A stretch of DNA of 64,000 bases from Planctomycetaceae bacterium (GTDB lineage Bacteria; Planctomycetota; Phycisphaerae; UBA1845; UTPLA1), in assembly GCA_006969385.1 (NCBI GenBank), contig CP030884.1:806001-870000 (forward strand), in the 5' to 3' direction. Position 1 is the first letter of the stretch. Each line of letters begins with the position of its first letter. Shown here one piece after another: positions 9,266-17,550 of this stretch. The position numbers and the translations under genes were made by a program. A model generated the notes under the pieces. That model saw only the letters and a list, made by a program, of their open reading frames with translations, was not told where the DNA came from and searched no databases.

Positions 9266-9312
9266 GAAAAAAAAAGACCAGCCCGTCGGGTGCTTCCCGC
9301 CAAGCCGGCCTT
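9266..9312 (-). terminator. Intrinsic terminator after the CvpA-like gene
   Basis: On the minus strand an imperfect GC-rich stem (GGCCGGCTTGGCGGG pairing with CCCGACGGGCTGGTC, several wobble pairs) is followed by nine T residues at 9267-9275. It lies just past the stop of the gene ending at 9341. Confidence 0.8.
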
Positions 9313-9340
9313 GTGTCAGATGAAAGCTGTTTAGCGATCG

Positions 9341-11161
9341 CTAGCGCGACAGCTTAAAGTCGATCTCGTCACCGTTGCCCGAATTGAACTTATCGATCAG
9401 CGTGACCGAATCGGGTACGAGGAACAAAAACGCGAACCAGCGCTCGTCTTCGGGGGCATTGCTAAGAACATCCGGCGTGATCTTCTCGAGCTTCTTGCCC
9501 GAAATCGCCCGCTCCGGAACTTCGTTGAGTGCGTTCGGATAATACTGAACCTCGAAGACCCAATCCCCGTTGACGTTGGCAATGGCATAGTTACCGATGG
9601 CATAGTGCTTTGCGCCGTCGATATCCACGACATAAGTTTGGGCGGCAACCCGCTCGGCAAACTGGATCGCGCGGCCGTACATGCTTTTGGCGCGCTGATC
9701 GTTAAACGACACCTGCACCATGCGATAGCCGCTCGGCACTTGGAATTCCGCGATATCGGCAGCCGTCGTACCATAATCTTCCGGCACGTCGAACACCAAA
9801 TGCGCGCCGCCGGGTGGGCCGAACTTGTTATTCTGCACGTGCGGCTGCACCTTCGGATCGCTCGACGGCAACGGCATCGGAAGCGTTGCGCTAAACCCGC
9901 TGAACGCCAGCGACGCCACATAGCCCTGAATTTGCGACAGCGTGCGGTCCGAAGCACTCGCCAAGGCGCGCTCCGACTTTGCTATGACTGGGCCGTCTTC
10001 ATTACCCATCGGTCGCGCGGCATAGCTCGGCGTTTCCTTGAGCGGTTTCGCCGGCACCATCGCCTTAGCGCCGTACTTGAACGCAACGTACCACGGCTTG
10101 AAGCTCGTCGGCACCTTAAATGCGACTTGAAACTCCCAACCGTTGTCTTTGGCGACCACCTGAGTGGCGGTATCGCTCAAAACGAAATCCGTCATCGGGC
10201 TGAAGAACACCAATCGCTCGCGCTGGCTGTCGCCGACGGGAAACGGGCCGACATCGACGTGCGTGTAAATGTCGGTCATACCGCTCGCCAGATAAACGCT
10301 CGGCTCTTCCTGAGTGTTACCGTTATCGAAGCCAATGACGCGGAACTGCGGTATGCGGAAGCGAATATCCGAGCGCGTCTTGGCGGCGGCCGACTTATCC
10401 ACGTACACCGTGGCAACCATGTATTGCCAGCCAACCTTCTCCGGCTCGCGCGACTGAAAGCTGCGCGTTAACGACGTGGCGAAACCTTCACCTTTGAGTT
10501 CGTGCTTGGCATGGTCGAGGCTGTTGATCACCCACCAGTCGCGCACCTTGATGCAGTTGGCCGGCACGAACATCCGCGCTTCGGACTGCGGTGCCGCCCG
10601 TGCCGAATAAAGTTGCTCGACAAAATCGGGTTTTGCGTAGGCAAGCGAATTACCGCTGCCGAACTTACCGTCGCTCGAGAGGCTGCTTACTAAACCAAAT
10701 GTAAACTTGTCGGGACCAAAGACACCGAGCGAAGACGAATAAACGTCGCCGGTTTCCGGATCGCTCGAATAGCGCTCGAAAAAGAAAACGTCCGAGCCGA
10801 TGGGCATCATCTGGACGCCGATCATCGCCACGCCCGTTAGCAACATCGCCGTGCCAAAACCGAAGATACCGCCACCGGCCATCGCGACCGGCTTCGGCAT
10901 TTCAACATCATCCGGCACCAGGCGGTCCGTCACCTGTCGCAAGACAACCAGCGACACCAAAAAGACGAGCATCAGCGCCAGGCCATGCCCGAGACCGTCC
11001 TGTATCGAGCCTTCCCATAGCCCGTGCACCTGCTCAAAGAAAGCAAAGGCCAGCATGGCCGAAACCAGAACATCAAAGAACATGATCAGACTGCTAAACA
11101 GACCTTGATACACCCAAAAGGCAGTGATCAAAACGATCAGCAGGAAAATAACGATCGACAT
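9341..11161 (-). CDS. CvpA-like membrane protein with large C-terminal domain
   Basis: A 606-residue protein. Residues 1-125 hold four hydrophobic segments with a CvpA/colicin-V-production-like layout, ending near VQMMPIGSDVFFFERYS. The remaining 480 residues are soluble and predicted beta-rich, with no family I can name. A repeated phrase style (SVYLASGMTDIYTHVDVGPFPVG, then later FNDQRAKSMYGRA) suggests two related halves, but I cannot prove this. The C-terminal part is probably periplasmic. Its start is 61 bases from the stop of the GspE-like gene upstream, and a terminator follows it, so the pair is likely one operon. Confidence 0.65.
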   Translation of the reverse strand: MSIVIFLLIVLITAFWVYQGLFSSLIMFFDVLVSAMLAFAFFEQVHGLWEGSIQDGLGHGLALMLVFLVSLVVLRQVTDRLVPDDVEMPKPVAMAGGGIFGFGTAMLLTGVAMIGVQMMPIGSDVFFFERYSSDPETGDVYSSSLGVFGPDKFTFGLVSSLSSDGKFGSGNSLAYAKPDFVEQLYSARAAPQSEARMFVPANCIKVRDWWVINSLDHAKHELKGEGFATSLTRSFQSREPEKVGWQYMVATVYVDKSAAAKTRSDIRFRIPQFRVIGFDNGNTQEEPSVYLASGMTDIYTHVDVGPFPVGDSQRERLVFFSPMTDFVLSDTATQVVAKDNGWEFQVAFKVPTSFKPWYVAFKYGAKAMVPAKPLKETPSYAARPMGNEDGPVIAKSERALASASDRTLSQIQGYVASLAFSGFSATLPMPLPSSDPKVQPHVQNNKFGPPGGAHLVFDVPEDYGTTAADIAEFQVPSGYRMVQVSFNDQRAKSMYGRAIQFAERVAAQTYVVDIDGAKHYAIGNYAIANVNGDWVFEVQYYPNALNEVPERAISGKKLEKITPDVLSNAPEDERWFAFLFLVPDSVTLIDKFNSGNGDEIDFKLSR

Positions 11162-11222
11162 GAATGAAGCTCCCTGGGGGGTCTCGCTCTTTCTAAATTC
11201 GGCGGCAGCCCGTCGCCACGCG

Positions 11223-12962
11223 CTACGCCGGTTGCGGTCGCTTGGCCGCGGGCTTGCCGCCCGATCCTTCTTTCGTGACGCGCAACACTTCGGCGATGCT
11301 GGTATGACCTTCGTACACCTTGTGCAACGCCACTTCCTGCATGTTCTGCATACCGCGCTTGCGCGCCTCGGTCTTGATCGTCGGCAGCGGCGTGCTCTTC
11401 GCGATCATTTCGCGCAACGCATCATCGACGATCAGCATCTCGAACACGCCGGTCCGACCGACGTAACCCGTGCCCTGACAAATCGGGCATAACATCGGAT
11501 TGCCCTGCTTGTCGACTTCCATCTCATCGGGATTGGGCGGTCGATAAAACGGTCGATTCTGGTCGGTCGGTAGATTCGCCTTGCGCAGCAAGTTCGCATC
11601 GGGGCGATACGCGCGACGACATTCGGTACACACGACGCGCGCCAGACGCTGCGACGTCACGCAGCGCAAGGTGGCCGCCGCCATTGCCGGATCGTTGACC
11701 GCCTGAATGTATTTACCCAGCGCCGAAAAACAGTCGCGCGCCGTCAGACCGAGATAAACCTTCTTACCCTGCTTGCCGGCGTGGGCCGCAATCGCCGCCG
11801 TTTCGGCATCGGGCGTATCACCGGCCATCACCACGTCGGGCTCGGTTCGAATCACCGAGCGGAACCGCGCACCGAAGGCGACCGTTCCGTTCTGACTGTC
11901 GTACACGTGCTGCGTGACGTTTTCGAGATCGAGCGCTTTGGAAACTTCAAGCGTATGAATGTTCTGCAAAAACGCGTCGTGGCCGCGCATGATGGCGTAA
12001 AGCGAACTCGTCACACCGCTACCGCGCGGTCCGGAGACGATCACCACGCCGGACGATTCCTGCACCACCGGCTCGAACAGTGCCAACTGTGGCCGCGTGA
12101 AGCCGAGATCTGCGACCTTGAATTTCGCCTCGTCCGAGAATAGCTTGAGCAAGATTCGCTCGCCCGCCGTGCTACCCATCGTATTCAAGTCGACCGTAAC
12201 CGTTCGGTCGCTCGCGCCGCCGGCACCGATCGAGCCGGTGAACTCACCCTGCTGCGGACGCCGACGCTCTTCCGGATCGCACCCCGCCACGCGCTTGAGC
12301 TGCGCGAACATCAACGGTGCCAACTCCGCATCGAGCGGCTCGCGCCCCTGATCGACGCCGTCTACCTTATAGATGACCTTGCCGGGCTGGTTCGCCAACA
12401 GATCGATACGCACGTCGCTGGCCCGACGCCAAATCGCATCGAACAACAAATCCTGCGTCGCGCGATAGGCCGCGTGTTCGGTCGGGTCGGTCGGCCACTT
12501 GGGCGAAGAACCATCGGGGCCTTTCAACCGTACGCGGTCGTGCGAATGGCTGGCTTCGTCTTTCGTCTGGCCGGCGCGGCCCGAGGTGATGCGTTGAAAG
12601 TGCGCCTTGCTCAGCACGGTATCGGCGGGTGAAACGCGTTTGTTTCGGTAAACGCAGTAGCTAATGATGGTCGGCAGGTACAACAGCGCGTACACACCCA
12701 AGCCGACCCAAAAGATGGGCACGAAGAGCCAAACGACCAGACACAAGATTCCGACCAACAACACGGCCCAAATCCACAGGCTGCGCGTAAGCAGGAGCTT
12801 CTTGCGTAGGTCCTTATCGACCCATTGTGCGTTGTGGGCGAACAGCACGAATGCCGCCACGAAGAGCACCACCTTCAGCACGCTAAAGTAGCCGCTATCG
12901 TCGGGAATGGGCGGCAACGCGGCGGCGTCGGGGGTGGCTTGAGCCAGTAACAAATCAAACAT
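11223..12962 (-). CDS. GspE/PilB-like protein with degenerate ATPase motifs and N-terminal membrane spans
   Basis: A 579-residue protein. Residues 25-45 and 60-107 are hydrophobic, which is unlike GspE/PilB. From about 160 on it follows the type II/IV secretion ATPase fold: SDVRIDL near 182 (Asp box), GERILLKL near 268, VIVSGPRGSGVTSSLY at 308-323, PDVVMAGDTPDAETAAIA near 375-392, and the zinc-binding CxxC pairs CTEC (about 445) and CPIC (about 493). The Walker A lysine is Val317, the Walker B GE(I)RD reads GDTPD, and the His-box HTND reads TARD. ATP hydrolysis is therefore unlikely. GAGGT lies upstream of the ATG. The neighbouring CvpA-like gene is probably co-transcribed. Likely a structural or regulatory paralog. 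Confidence 0.82.
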   Translation of the reverse strand: MFDLLLAQATPDAAALPPIPDDSGYFSVLKVVLFVAAFVLFAHNAQWVDKDLRKKLLLTRSLWIWAVLLVGILCLVVWLFVPIFWVGLGVYALLYLPTIISYCVYRNKRVSPADTVLSKAHFQRITSGRAGQTKDEASHSHDRVRLKGPDGSSPKWPTDPTEHAAYRATQDLLFDAIWRRASDVRIDLLANQPGKVIYKVDGVDQGREPLDAELAPLMFAQLKRVAGCDPEERRRPQQGEFTGSIGAGGASDRTVTVDLNTMGSTAGERILLKLFSDEAKFKVADLGFTRPQLALFEPVVQESSGVVIVSGPRGSGVTSSLYAIMRGHDAFLQNIHTLEVSKALDLENVTQHVYDSQNGTVAFGARFRSVIRTEPDVVMAGDTPDAETAAIAAHAGKQGKKVYLGLTARDCFSALGKYIQAVNDPAMAAATLRCVTSQRLARVVCTECRRAYRPDANLLRKANLPTDQNRPFYRPPNPDEMEVDKQGNPMLCPICQGTGYVGRTGVFEMLIVDDALREMIAKSTPLPTIKTEARKRGMQNMQEVALHKVYEGHTSIAEVLRVTKEGSGGKPAAKRPQPA

Positions 12963-13160
12963 CGGCGTCGATTACCTCACGGAATGTCGATATCCGGCGG
13001 GCCGGGCGGCCGGCTAGGGCTGGGTTCAAACCCCTTATCATAACCCGGCTGGAAATCGAATAAAACACCTGAACCCTACCGGTCAGGCCCGTTCGAGGCA
13101 ATTTGCGACCGCCTTGCATCCGGTAACTCGCGATCGGCCGCGCGCCACGGGGTTGGGCCG

Positions 13161-13655
13161 CTACCAATTGGTGATGTCGTCACGCGTTCCGCTGATGCCG
13201 TCGGGGCCGCAACTCCAAAGGTCAAAGTCGTGCCTGCTGCGCTGTGCCGGATAGCGGAAGCGGTACTCCGAACCCCACGGGTCATGGAATCCCGTCTTCA
13301 GGTCCACATCCAAATATGGTTTCGCGTCTGCGTCGTCGTTGGCGATGATCGGCGTGGTTGCCAGTTCGATCAGTTGGGTCGGATAGCGCCCACGTTCGCG
13401 TTCGAACCGTCGAAGCGCGGAAGAGATCGTGCCATCCGGCGCGATAGCGACTTTGACGAGTGCGGCTTTCGACTTACACCCGCTGCCAACGAAAATCGAC
13501 CTCACCAATGCGTAGCCGAAACACACAATCGCCAGAGCGGCGAGAATGATCGCAACAACCGTAAAGACCTCATGCCAGCCCGAGCCCGATGGCGGACCTA
13601 CAGCGTGGTCAATGGCAATTACCTCACTGTCGGTAGCGTTCACTTGATGCGTCAC
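13161..13655 (-). CDS. GspG-like (T2SS pseudopilin C-domain) membrane protein, copy 2
   Basis: About 164 residues. A hydrophobic span (VFTVVAIILAALAIVCFGYALV) lies near residues 30-50. It is followed by a GspG-like C-domain: ISSALRRFERERGRYPTQL, then DPWGSEYRFRYPAQ and the ending DLWSCGPDGISGTRDDITNW. In GspG this end binds calcium. There is no prepilin signal at the N-terminus. A GTG at 13655 overlaps the TGA of the preceding gene as GTGA, which suggests translational coupling; a GTG 12 bases further on is the alternative start. It is a paralog of the gene just upstream. Confidence 0.7.
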   Translation of the reverse strand: MTHQVNATDSEVIAIDHAVGPPSGSGWHEVFTVVAIILAALAIVCFGYALVRSIFVGSGCKSKAALVKVAIAPDGTISSALRRFERERGRYPTQLIELATTPIIANDDADAKPYLDVDLKTGFHDPWGSEYRFRYPAQRSRHDFDLWSCGPDGISGTRDDITNW

Positions 13656-14140
13656 CAATTGCAAATGTCGTCCGCATCACCACATATCCCGTTCGGGCCG
13701 CAACTCCATAGATCGAACTCTTCTTTGCTACGCTGCGCCGGACAAAGATATTGATAATGGTTGCCCCACGGATCTCTAAGCCAATCCGGGCTCACGTCGA
13801 GATATGGCTGCGGCTCGCCCTCAACGCCATCCATGGACGGTGGCCTGAGTAACTCGTTTAATTGACTTGGGTAATCACCGCGGTCGAATTTGAAATTCCT
13901 GAGCGCCGTTGAAATCGCACCGAGTGGTTTGACTGCTGCCTCGGCAATCTTCCACGTACCGCCACAACCTTCAGGCATCATCGGAGGAACAACTATTAGT
14001 GCGAGTATACCCAGCAACCCCAAGATCAACGCCTGCTCCGCGATGGCTTGCAGCCACCAGGGCCATTTGTCGCGGCGCTTGTTCTCACACGCATACGCCA
14101 GCACCGGAATGTCGCCGCTCGCCGAGCTAAAATCATCCAT
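13652..14140 (-). CDS. GspG-like (T2SS pseudopilin C-domain) membrane protein, copy 1
   Basis: A 162-residue protein taken from the ATG at 14140; a TTG 18 bases upstream is less likely. One membrane span (about 33-52, ALILGLLGILALIVVPPMM) is followed by ISTALRNFKFDRGDYPSQL, DPWGNHYQYLCPAQ and the ending DLWSCGPNGICGDADDICNW. It is about 45% like the overlapping downstream copy by eye. Both keep the GspG-type 'GDYP', 'DPWG' and Asp-rich tail. Compared with GspG, the hydrophobic span sits inside rather than at a processed N-terminus, so assembly into a pseudopilus is doubtful. Confidence 0.7.
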   Translation of the reverse strand: MDDFSSASGDIPVLAYACENKRRDKWPWWLQAIAEQALILGLLGILALIVVPPMMPEGCGGTWKIAEAAVKPLGAISTALRNFKFDRGDYPSQLNELLRPPSMDGVEGEPQPYLDVSPDWLRDPWGNHYQYLCPAQRSKEEFDLWSCGPNGICGDADDICNW

Positions 14141-14293
14141 CAACCGCGTATAACGCAATCTTCATATGGTGGTTGCAAAATGCCTTGATGAACGCCCGAT
14201 GGGCGTTGAAGATATCGCACGATAAATGGCGGCAATAATCTGTCGCCTTCGAGTGCAACTTACGAACGTATCAACGAAATAAGGAGAAGAACC

Positions 14294-14767
14294 ATGAAGC
14301 GCACCACGCCGATTTTGCTTTCGCTATTTGCATTGACCGTACTGGCAACCGTGATGTTGTGGACCGAGGCCCCGCAACCGGCCGCAGCCCACTGCCAGGT
14401 TCCCTGCGGCATTTACGACGATCCGGCGCGCATCGCCCACATTCGCGAAGACGCCACCACCATTGCCAAGGCGATCAAGAACATCAACGAACTCGCCGGC
14501 GCTCACGACGCCACGGCGATGAATCAGGCGATTCGCTGGGTCAACACAAAGGAAGAACACGCCAGCCACATCATCGAAGTCGTCTCGCTCTACTTCCTCA
14601 CGCAAAAAGTGAAACCCGACAGCGGCGCGGCCTATCACCAAACGCTCGCCGACCACCACGCCGTCATGGTCGCGGCGATGAAATGCAAGCAAGTCCCCAC
14701 CGACGCGTCGGTCGAAGCGCTAAACAAAGCCATCGACAAACTCGCGACGTATTACCCGAAGAAGTAG
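14294..14767 (+). CDS. sodN: Nickel superoxide dismutase with N-terminal signal peptide
   Basis: NiSOD converts superoxide to oxygen and peroxide using nickel held by an N-terminal hook. Residues 33-41 read HCQVPCGIY, the hook HCxxPCGxY, giving ligands His33, Cys34 and Cys38. Before it lies a basic/hydrophobic leader (residues 1-25) and PAAA directly before His33. Cleavage there by a signal peptidase would yield the free N-terminal His1 that the enzyme needs, leaving 125 residues against a usual 117 or so. In Streptomyces and cyanobacteria a separate peptidase (SodX) matures the hook; none is seen nearby. AAGGAG lies upstream of the ATG. Mature enzyme is likely periplasmic or exported. Single-gene unit. 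Confidence 0.93.
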   Translation: MKRTTPILLSLFALTVLATVMLWTEAPQPAAAHCQVPCGIYDDPARIAHIREDATTIAKAIKNINELAGAHDATAMNQAIRWVNTKEEHASHIIEVVSLYFLTQKVKPDSGAAYHQTLADHHAVMVAAMKCKQVPTDASVEALNKAIDKLATYYPKK

Positions 14768-14870
14768 ACGGATCAGATAAATTGCACGGGGCCGGATGCG
14801 AGATGAATTGAAGTATTGAACATTTGAATATCTCGTATACGGTTTATTTGCAATCAACATCACCTCACAT

Positions 14871-15053
14871 TTAGCCCCCGGCCAATGGCCGGGGGCTAAG
14901 TTTTGCGCGGCCAGCCCATACCCTTAGTACGGGTGTCCCAACCCACAGCAGGTGCCCCATTCTTTGCGCAGCAAAGGGTGGGGAATCAAATTGCAAAATA
15001 GGATTTTAGCCCGGGTGCCCCACCCCTTAGCGCAGCGAGGGGTGGGGGACATC
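14871..15053. repeat. Cluster of palindromic elements (families A and B)
   Basis: The 354-base gap between sodN and the next gene contains a perfect family A palindrome at 14871-14899 and family B copies at 14951-14987 (GGTGCCCCATTC...GGTGGGGAATC) and 15013-15053 (GGGTGCCCCACCCCTTAGCG...GGGTGGGGGACATC). The last is nearly the same as the copy inside the next coding region at 15313-15353. No gene is seen here. Confidence 0.85.
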
Positions 15054-15121
15054 ACGTCAACAAGCCTCACAATCCGCATCCCACCTAAACCCACGCGCAA
15101 AACCTACCCGATATCAACGGT

Positions 15122-15922
15122 ATGCCTTCGCCGTCGGTCTCTCACAGCACAAAAGTTTTCTGCCCCACCTGCGGCAAGCGCATCCACCCGCAGAGCCGCT
15201 TCTGTCGCCATTGCGGCAGCACCGCCGATATCGCCAAACAGATCAACGAAGCCGACGACTTCATCCTGCCCAACGACGCGACCGACTCACGGCAAACTGA
15301 AGCGACCGTCCCGGATGCCCTATCCCTTACCGCAGCGAGGGTTGGGGGACATGGCGCGGACCAATCCGCCCCCACACCGGAACAACAACTCTTCCAAACA
15401 GCCCATCAGCGCGACGAATGCGAAGCGCAAGCCCCTGCCGAACAAAACATCTGGCAAGGTCGGCCCGCATGGCGCGCCTTCGCCGGTTCATGGTGTGCAT
15501 GGCTCGCCATCTGTGCTGCCGTATTGACGATCACATTCATGTACAACAACGGCGGCGGCCCATTGGTGCAGGCTGTTTGGGTGTTCGTCGGCGGCTCGGC
15601 GGCGGGCTTGTTCGCGCGCACGGCCCTATTCGTCTACGGCAGTCGCTATCGCCTCACGACGGAACGCTTGTTTATCCATCGCGGAATCTTGCTGCGCATT
15701 ACCGACCAAATCGAATTGATCCGCGTGGACGATGTGCGCATCCGCCAGAATATTATCGATCGATTGCTCAACACCGGCACGCTCGATGTGTTCAGCAGCG
15801 ACGAAACCGACGAAACGATTCAGCTCTTTAAGATCTCCGACCCCGCGATTGTCGCCGAACACGTGCGCAACCACACGCGCGCCGTGCGCCAGCAACACGC
15901 CGTCGCCGTCGAGCGAATATAA
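15122..15922 (+). CDS. Zinc-ribbon membrane protein with bacterial PH-like domain
   Basis: A 266-residue protein. Residues 14-33 form a zinc ribbon (CPTC...CRHCG). A poorly conserved linker (about 35-105) follows and contains a family B palindrome read through in frame. Two membrane spans (about 120-140 and 147-168) come next. A bPH_2-type domain then starts at SRYRLTTERLFIHRGI and runs through RVDDVRIRQNIIDRLLNTGTLDVFSSD, the typical signature of YdbT/YdbS-like proteins. Such proteins sit in the inner membrane with the PH fold in the cytoplasm; function is unknown. The ATG at 15122 has no clear Shine-Dalgarno, so the start is uncertain. Confidence 0.78.
   Translation: MPSPSVSHSTKVFCPTCGKRIHPQSRFCRHCGSTADIAKQINEADDFILPNDATDSRQTEATVPDALSLTAARVGGHGADQSAPTPEQQLFQTAHQRDECEAQAPAEQNIWQGRPAWRAFAGSWCAWLAICAAVLTITFMYNNGGGPLVQAVWVFVGGSAAGLFARTALFVYGSRYRLTTERLFIHRGILLRITDQIELIRVDDVRIRQNIIDRLLNTGTLDVFSSDETDETIQLFKISDPAIVAEHVRNHTRAVRQQHAVAVERI
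15313..15353. repeat. Family B palindrome inside a coding region
   Basis: GGATGCCCTATCCCTTACCG...GAGGGTTGGGGGACATGG lies within the linker of the zinc-ribbon/PH protein. It matches the intergenic copy at 15013-15053 at most positions. The reading frame passes through it as PDALSLTAARVGGHG, with no conserved domain affected. Confidence 0.85.
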
Positions 15923-16105
15923 CTATCAGCGCGATAGGCTTCGCGCACCGAGGCTTTCGCGCTAGCGAATGCGCTGTGGCACCGGTTTGCAACCGGTGTT
16001 CTGCGGAGGTAATCGAATAATTGCGCACGCTTACGCGATAACGCCACGTGCAACTGCCGACGGTGACCGCTTCCTCACGGGCGCGGCTCTGATCAGATTG
16101 GCTCC

Positions 16106-16275
16106 GGGTGCCCCATCCTTTGCGCAGCAAAGGTTGGGGAATGAAATCGCAAGGTTGTATCCACGCGACCCGGCACGCTGTCGGTGCCCTCGGCCATTGG
16201 CCGAAGGCTAAGTGTCGCGGCCCGAGTGCACGTATCTATATAACGGGTGCCCCTTCCCTTCTAGGGCTGGGGGAC
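16106..16275. repeat. Palindromic elements (families A and B) in a 457-base gap
   Basis: The gap 15923-16379 contains family B at 16106-16142 and 16245-16275 and a degenerate family A copy at 16186-16212 (CGGCCATTGGCCGAAGGCTAA). An inverted repeat ACCGGTTTGCAACCGGT lies at about 15979-15996. Just before 16380 a stretch at about 16303-16380 is AT-rich and made of slipped TTTTGACATTT-like repeats. No gene is seen. Confidence 0.8.
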
Positions 16276-16379
16276 AACCCCGCCACCTGACGAACAGAAT
16301 TTGGCATTTGCACAATTCAACATTTCAAGGTTTTAAAGTTTTGACGTTTTGATTTTTTGACATTTCGGCGTTTCGACAT

Positions 16380-17468
16380 TTACCCCTGCGCCAACGCCAC
16401 CTGCCCATCAAGCGCCCCGCGCTCAAACAACGACATAAACGCCCGCACCGCCTCCGGCTCGAATAGCGTGCCCTTGCCCTCTACGATCACCTGCGCAGCA
16501 TCCCTTGGCGACCACGCGGGCTTATACACGCGCGGGCTTGTCAGCGCATCGAACACGTCGACCAACCGCACCAAACGCGCCGCCGCCGGAATGTCAAACT
16601 CTCCCAGCCCATCGGGGTACCCTGTGCCATCCCAGTTTTCATGATGGCTGCGCGCGATAAGCCGCGCCGTTTTATAGAAGTCCGCGTCCGACAAGATGCG
16701 CTCGCCCGCCGTCGTGTGTGATTTGATGACCTCGCGCTCTTCCGCTGTTAGCGCCCCCGGCTTCTTTAACACGCTATCCGGAATCACCATCTTGCCGACG
16801 TCGTGCAAAATCGCCGAATACCCGAAGCGTTCGACTTCCAGACCGCTAAACCCCAGCTCGCGCGCCAATAGCTCCGTATAGGTTTGAATCCGCTTCACGT
16901 GCGCGCCCGTGTCTTCGTCGCGCGCTTCGCTGGCCACCGCCAGCATCAAAATCGCGTCCATATTGGCCGCGCGAATCTCCTCCGTGCGCGCGCGCACCTT
17001 TTGTTCCAACTGTTCGTTGTAATGCTTCAGATCGAGCGCTTGTTCGAGCACCGTATCACTAAGATTCGCAATCGTCTTATTCTCTTCCGCCAGTTGCGCC
17101 TCGGCCCTCTTCTGCTTACTGATATCGATCGCCGTCACCACCATGTAATCCGACAGCGGCGCCGCCGCCCCCAAAGGTCGGCTGGACAAAATTACCGGCA
17201 CCGCGCGACCATCGGCGGCGGGCAGATGAAACTCCCCCTCGCGCGCTTCGGTAAATTGCGCGATGCGTTCGCGAATGCGCTTGCGATCTTCCTCGTCGTC
17301 GTAAATGGTCTCCAGCATCATGCCTGTAATGCAGCGATCGGGCATGTTCAGCATCGACATCAAGCGTTGATTGGCGCGCAAAATCGTGCCGCGCCGATCC
17401 ATCAACATCGCCCCACAATTAAGCGCTTCCAGCAAGGCTTCCACAGATTGAGGCGGCAACGCGTCCAT
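16380..17468 (-). CDS. PAS-HD-GYP protein, probable cyclic-di-GMP phosphodiesterase
   Basis: A 362-residue cytoplasmic protein. A PAS domain (about 5-118) opens with ALNCGAMLMDRRGTILRANQ. A coiled coil (122-168) follows, then an HD-GYP domain (about 170-355). The metal and catalytic residues are present: HD at 222-223 with K226 (HDVGK), His275-His276 and the GYP motif (DGTGYP) near 281-285. These enzymes hydrolyse cyclic di-GMP, with the PAS sensing an unknown signal. No receiver domain or membrane span is seen. It is divergent from hutI, with 82 bases between the starts; the Shine-Dalgarno is weak. Confidence 0.9.
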   Translation of the reverse strand: MDALPPQSVEALLEALNCGAMLMDRRGTILRANQRLMSMLNMPDRCITGMMLETIYDDEEDRKRIRERIAQFTEAREGEFHLPAADGRAVPVILSSRPLGAAAPLSDYMVVTAIDISKQKRAEAQLAEENKTIANLSDTVLEQALDLKHYNEQLEQKVRARTEEIRAANMDAILMLAVASEARDEDTGAHVKRIQTYTELLARELGFSGLEVERFGYSAILHDVGKMVIPDSVLKKPGALTAEEREVIKSHTTAGERILSDADFYKTARLIARSHHENWDGTGYPDGLGEFDIPAAARLVRLVDVFDALTSPRVYKPAWSPRDAAQVIVEGKGTLFEPEAVRAFMSLFERGALDGQVALAQG

Positions 17469-17550
17469 CCCATGATGATAGGCGGAATATCATCGCGCGG
17501 GTACGCGCCGGCCCTTCGCGCCGCGCGTGCAAGGTTCTATCCTTACCCCC

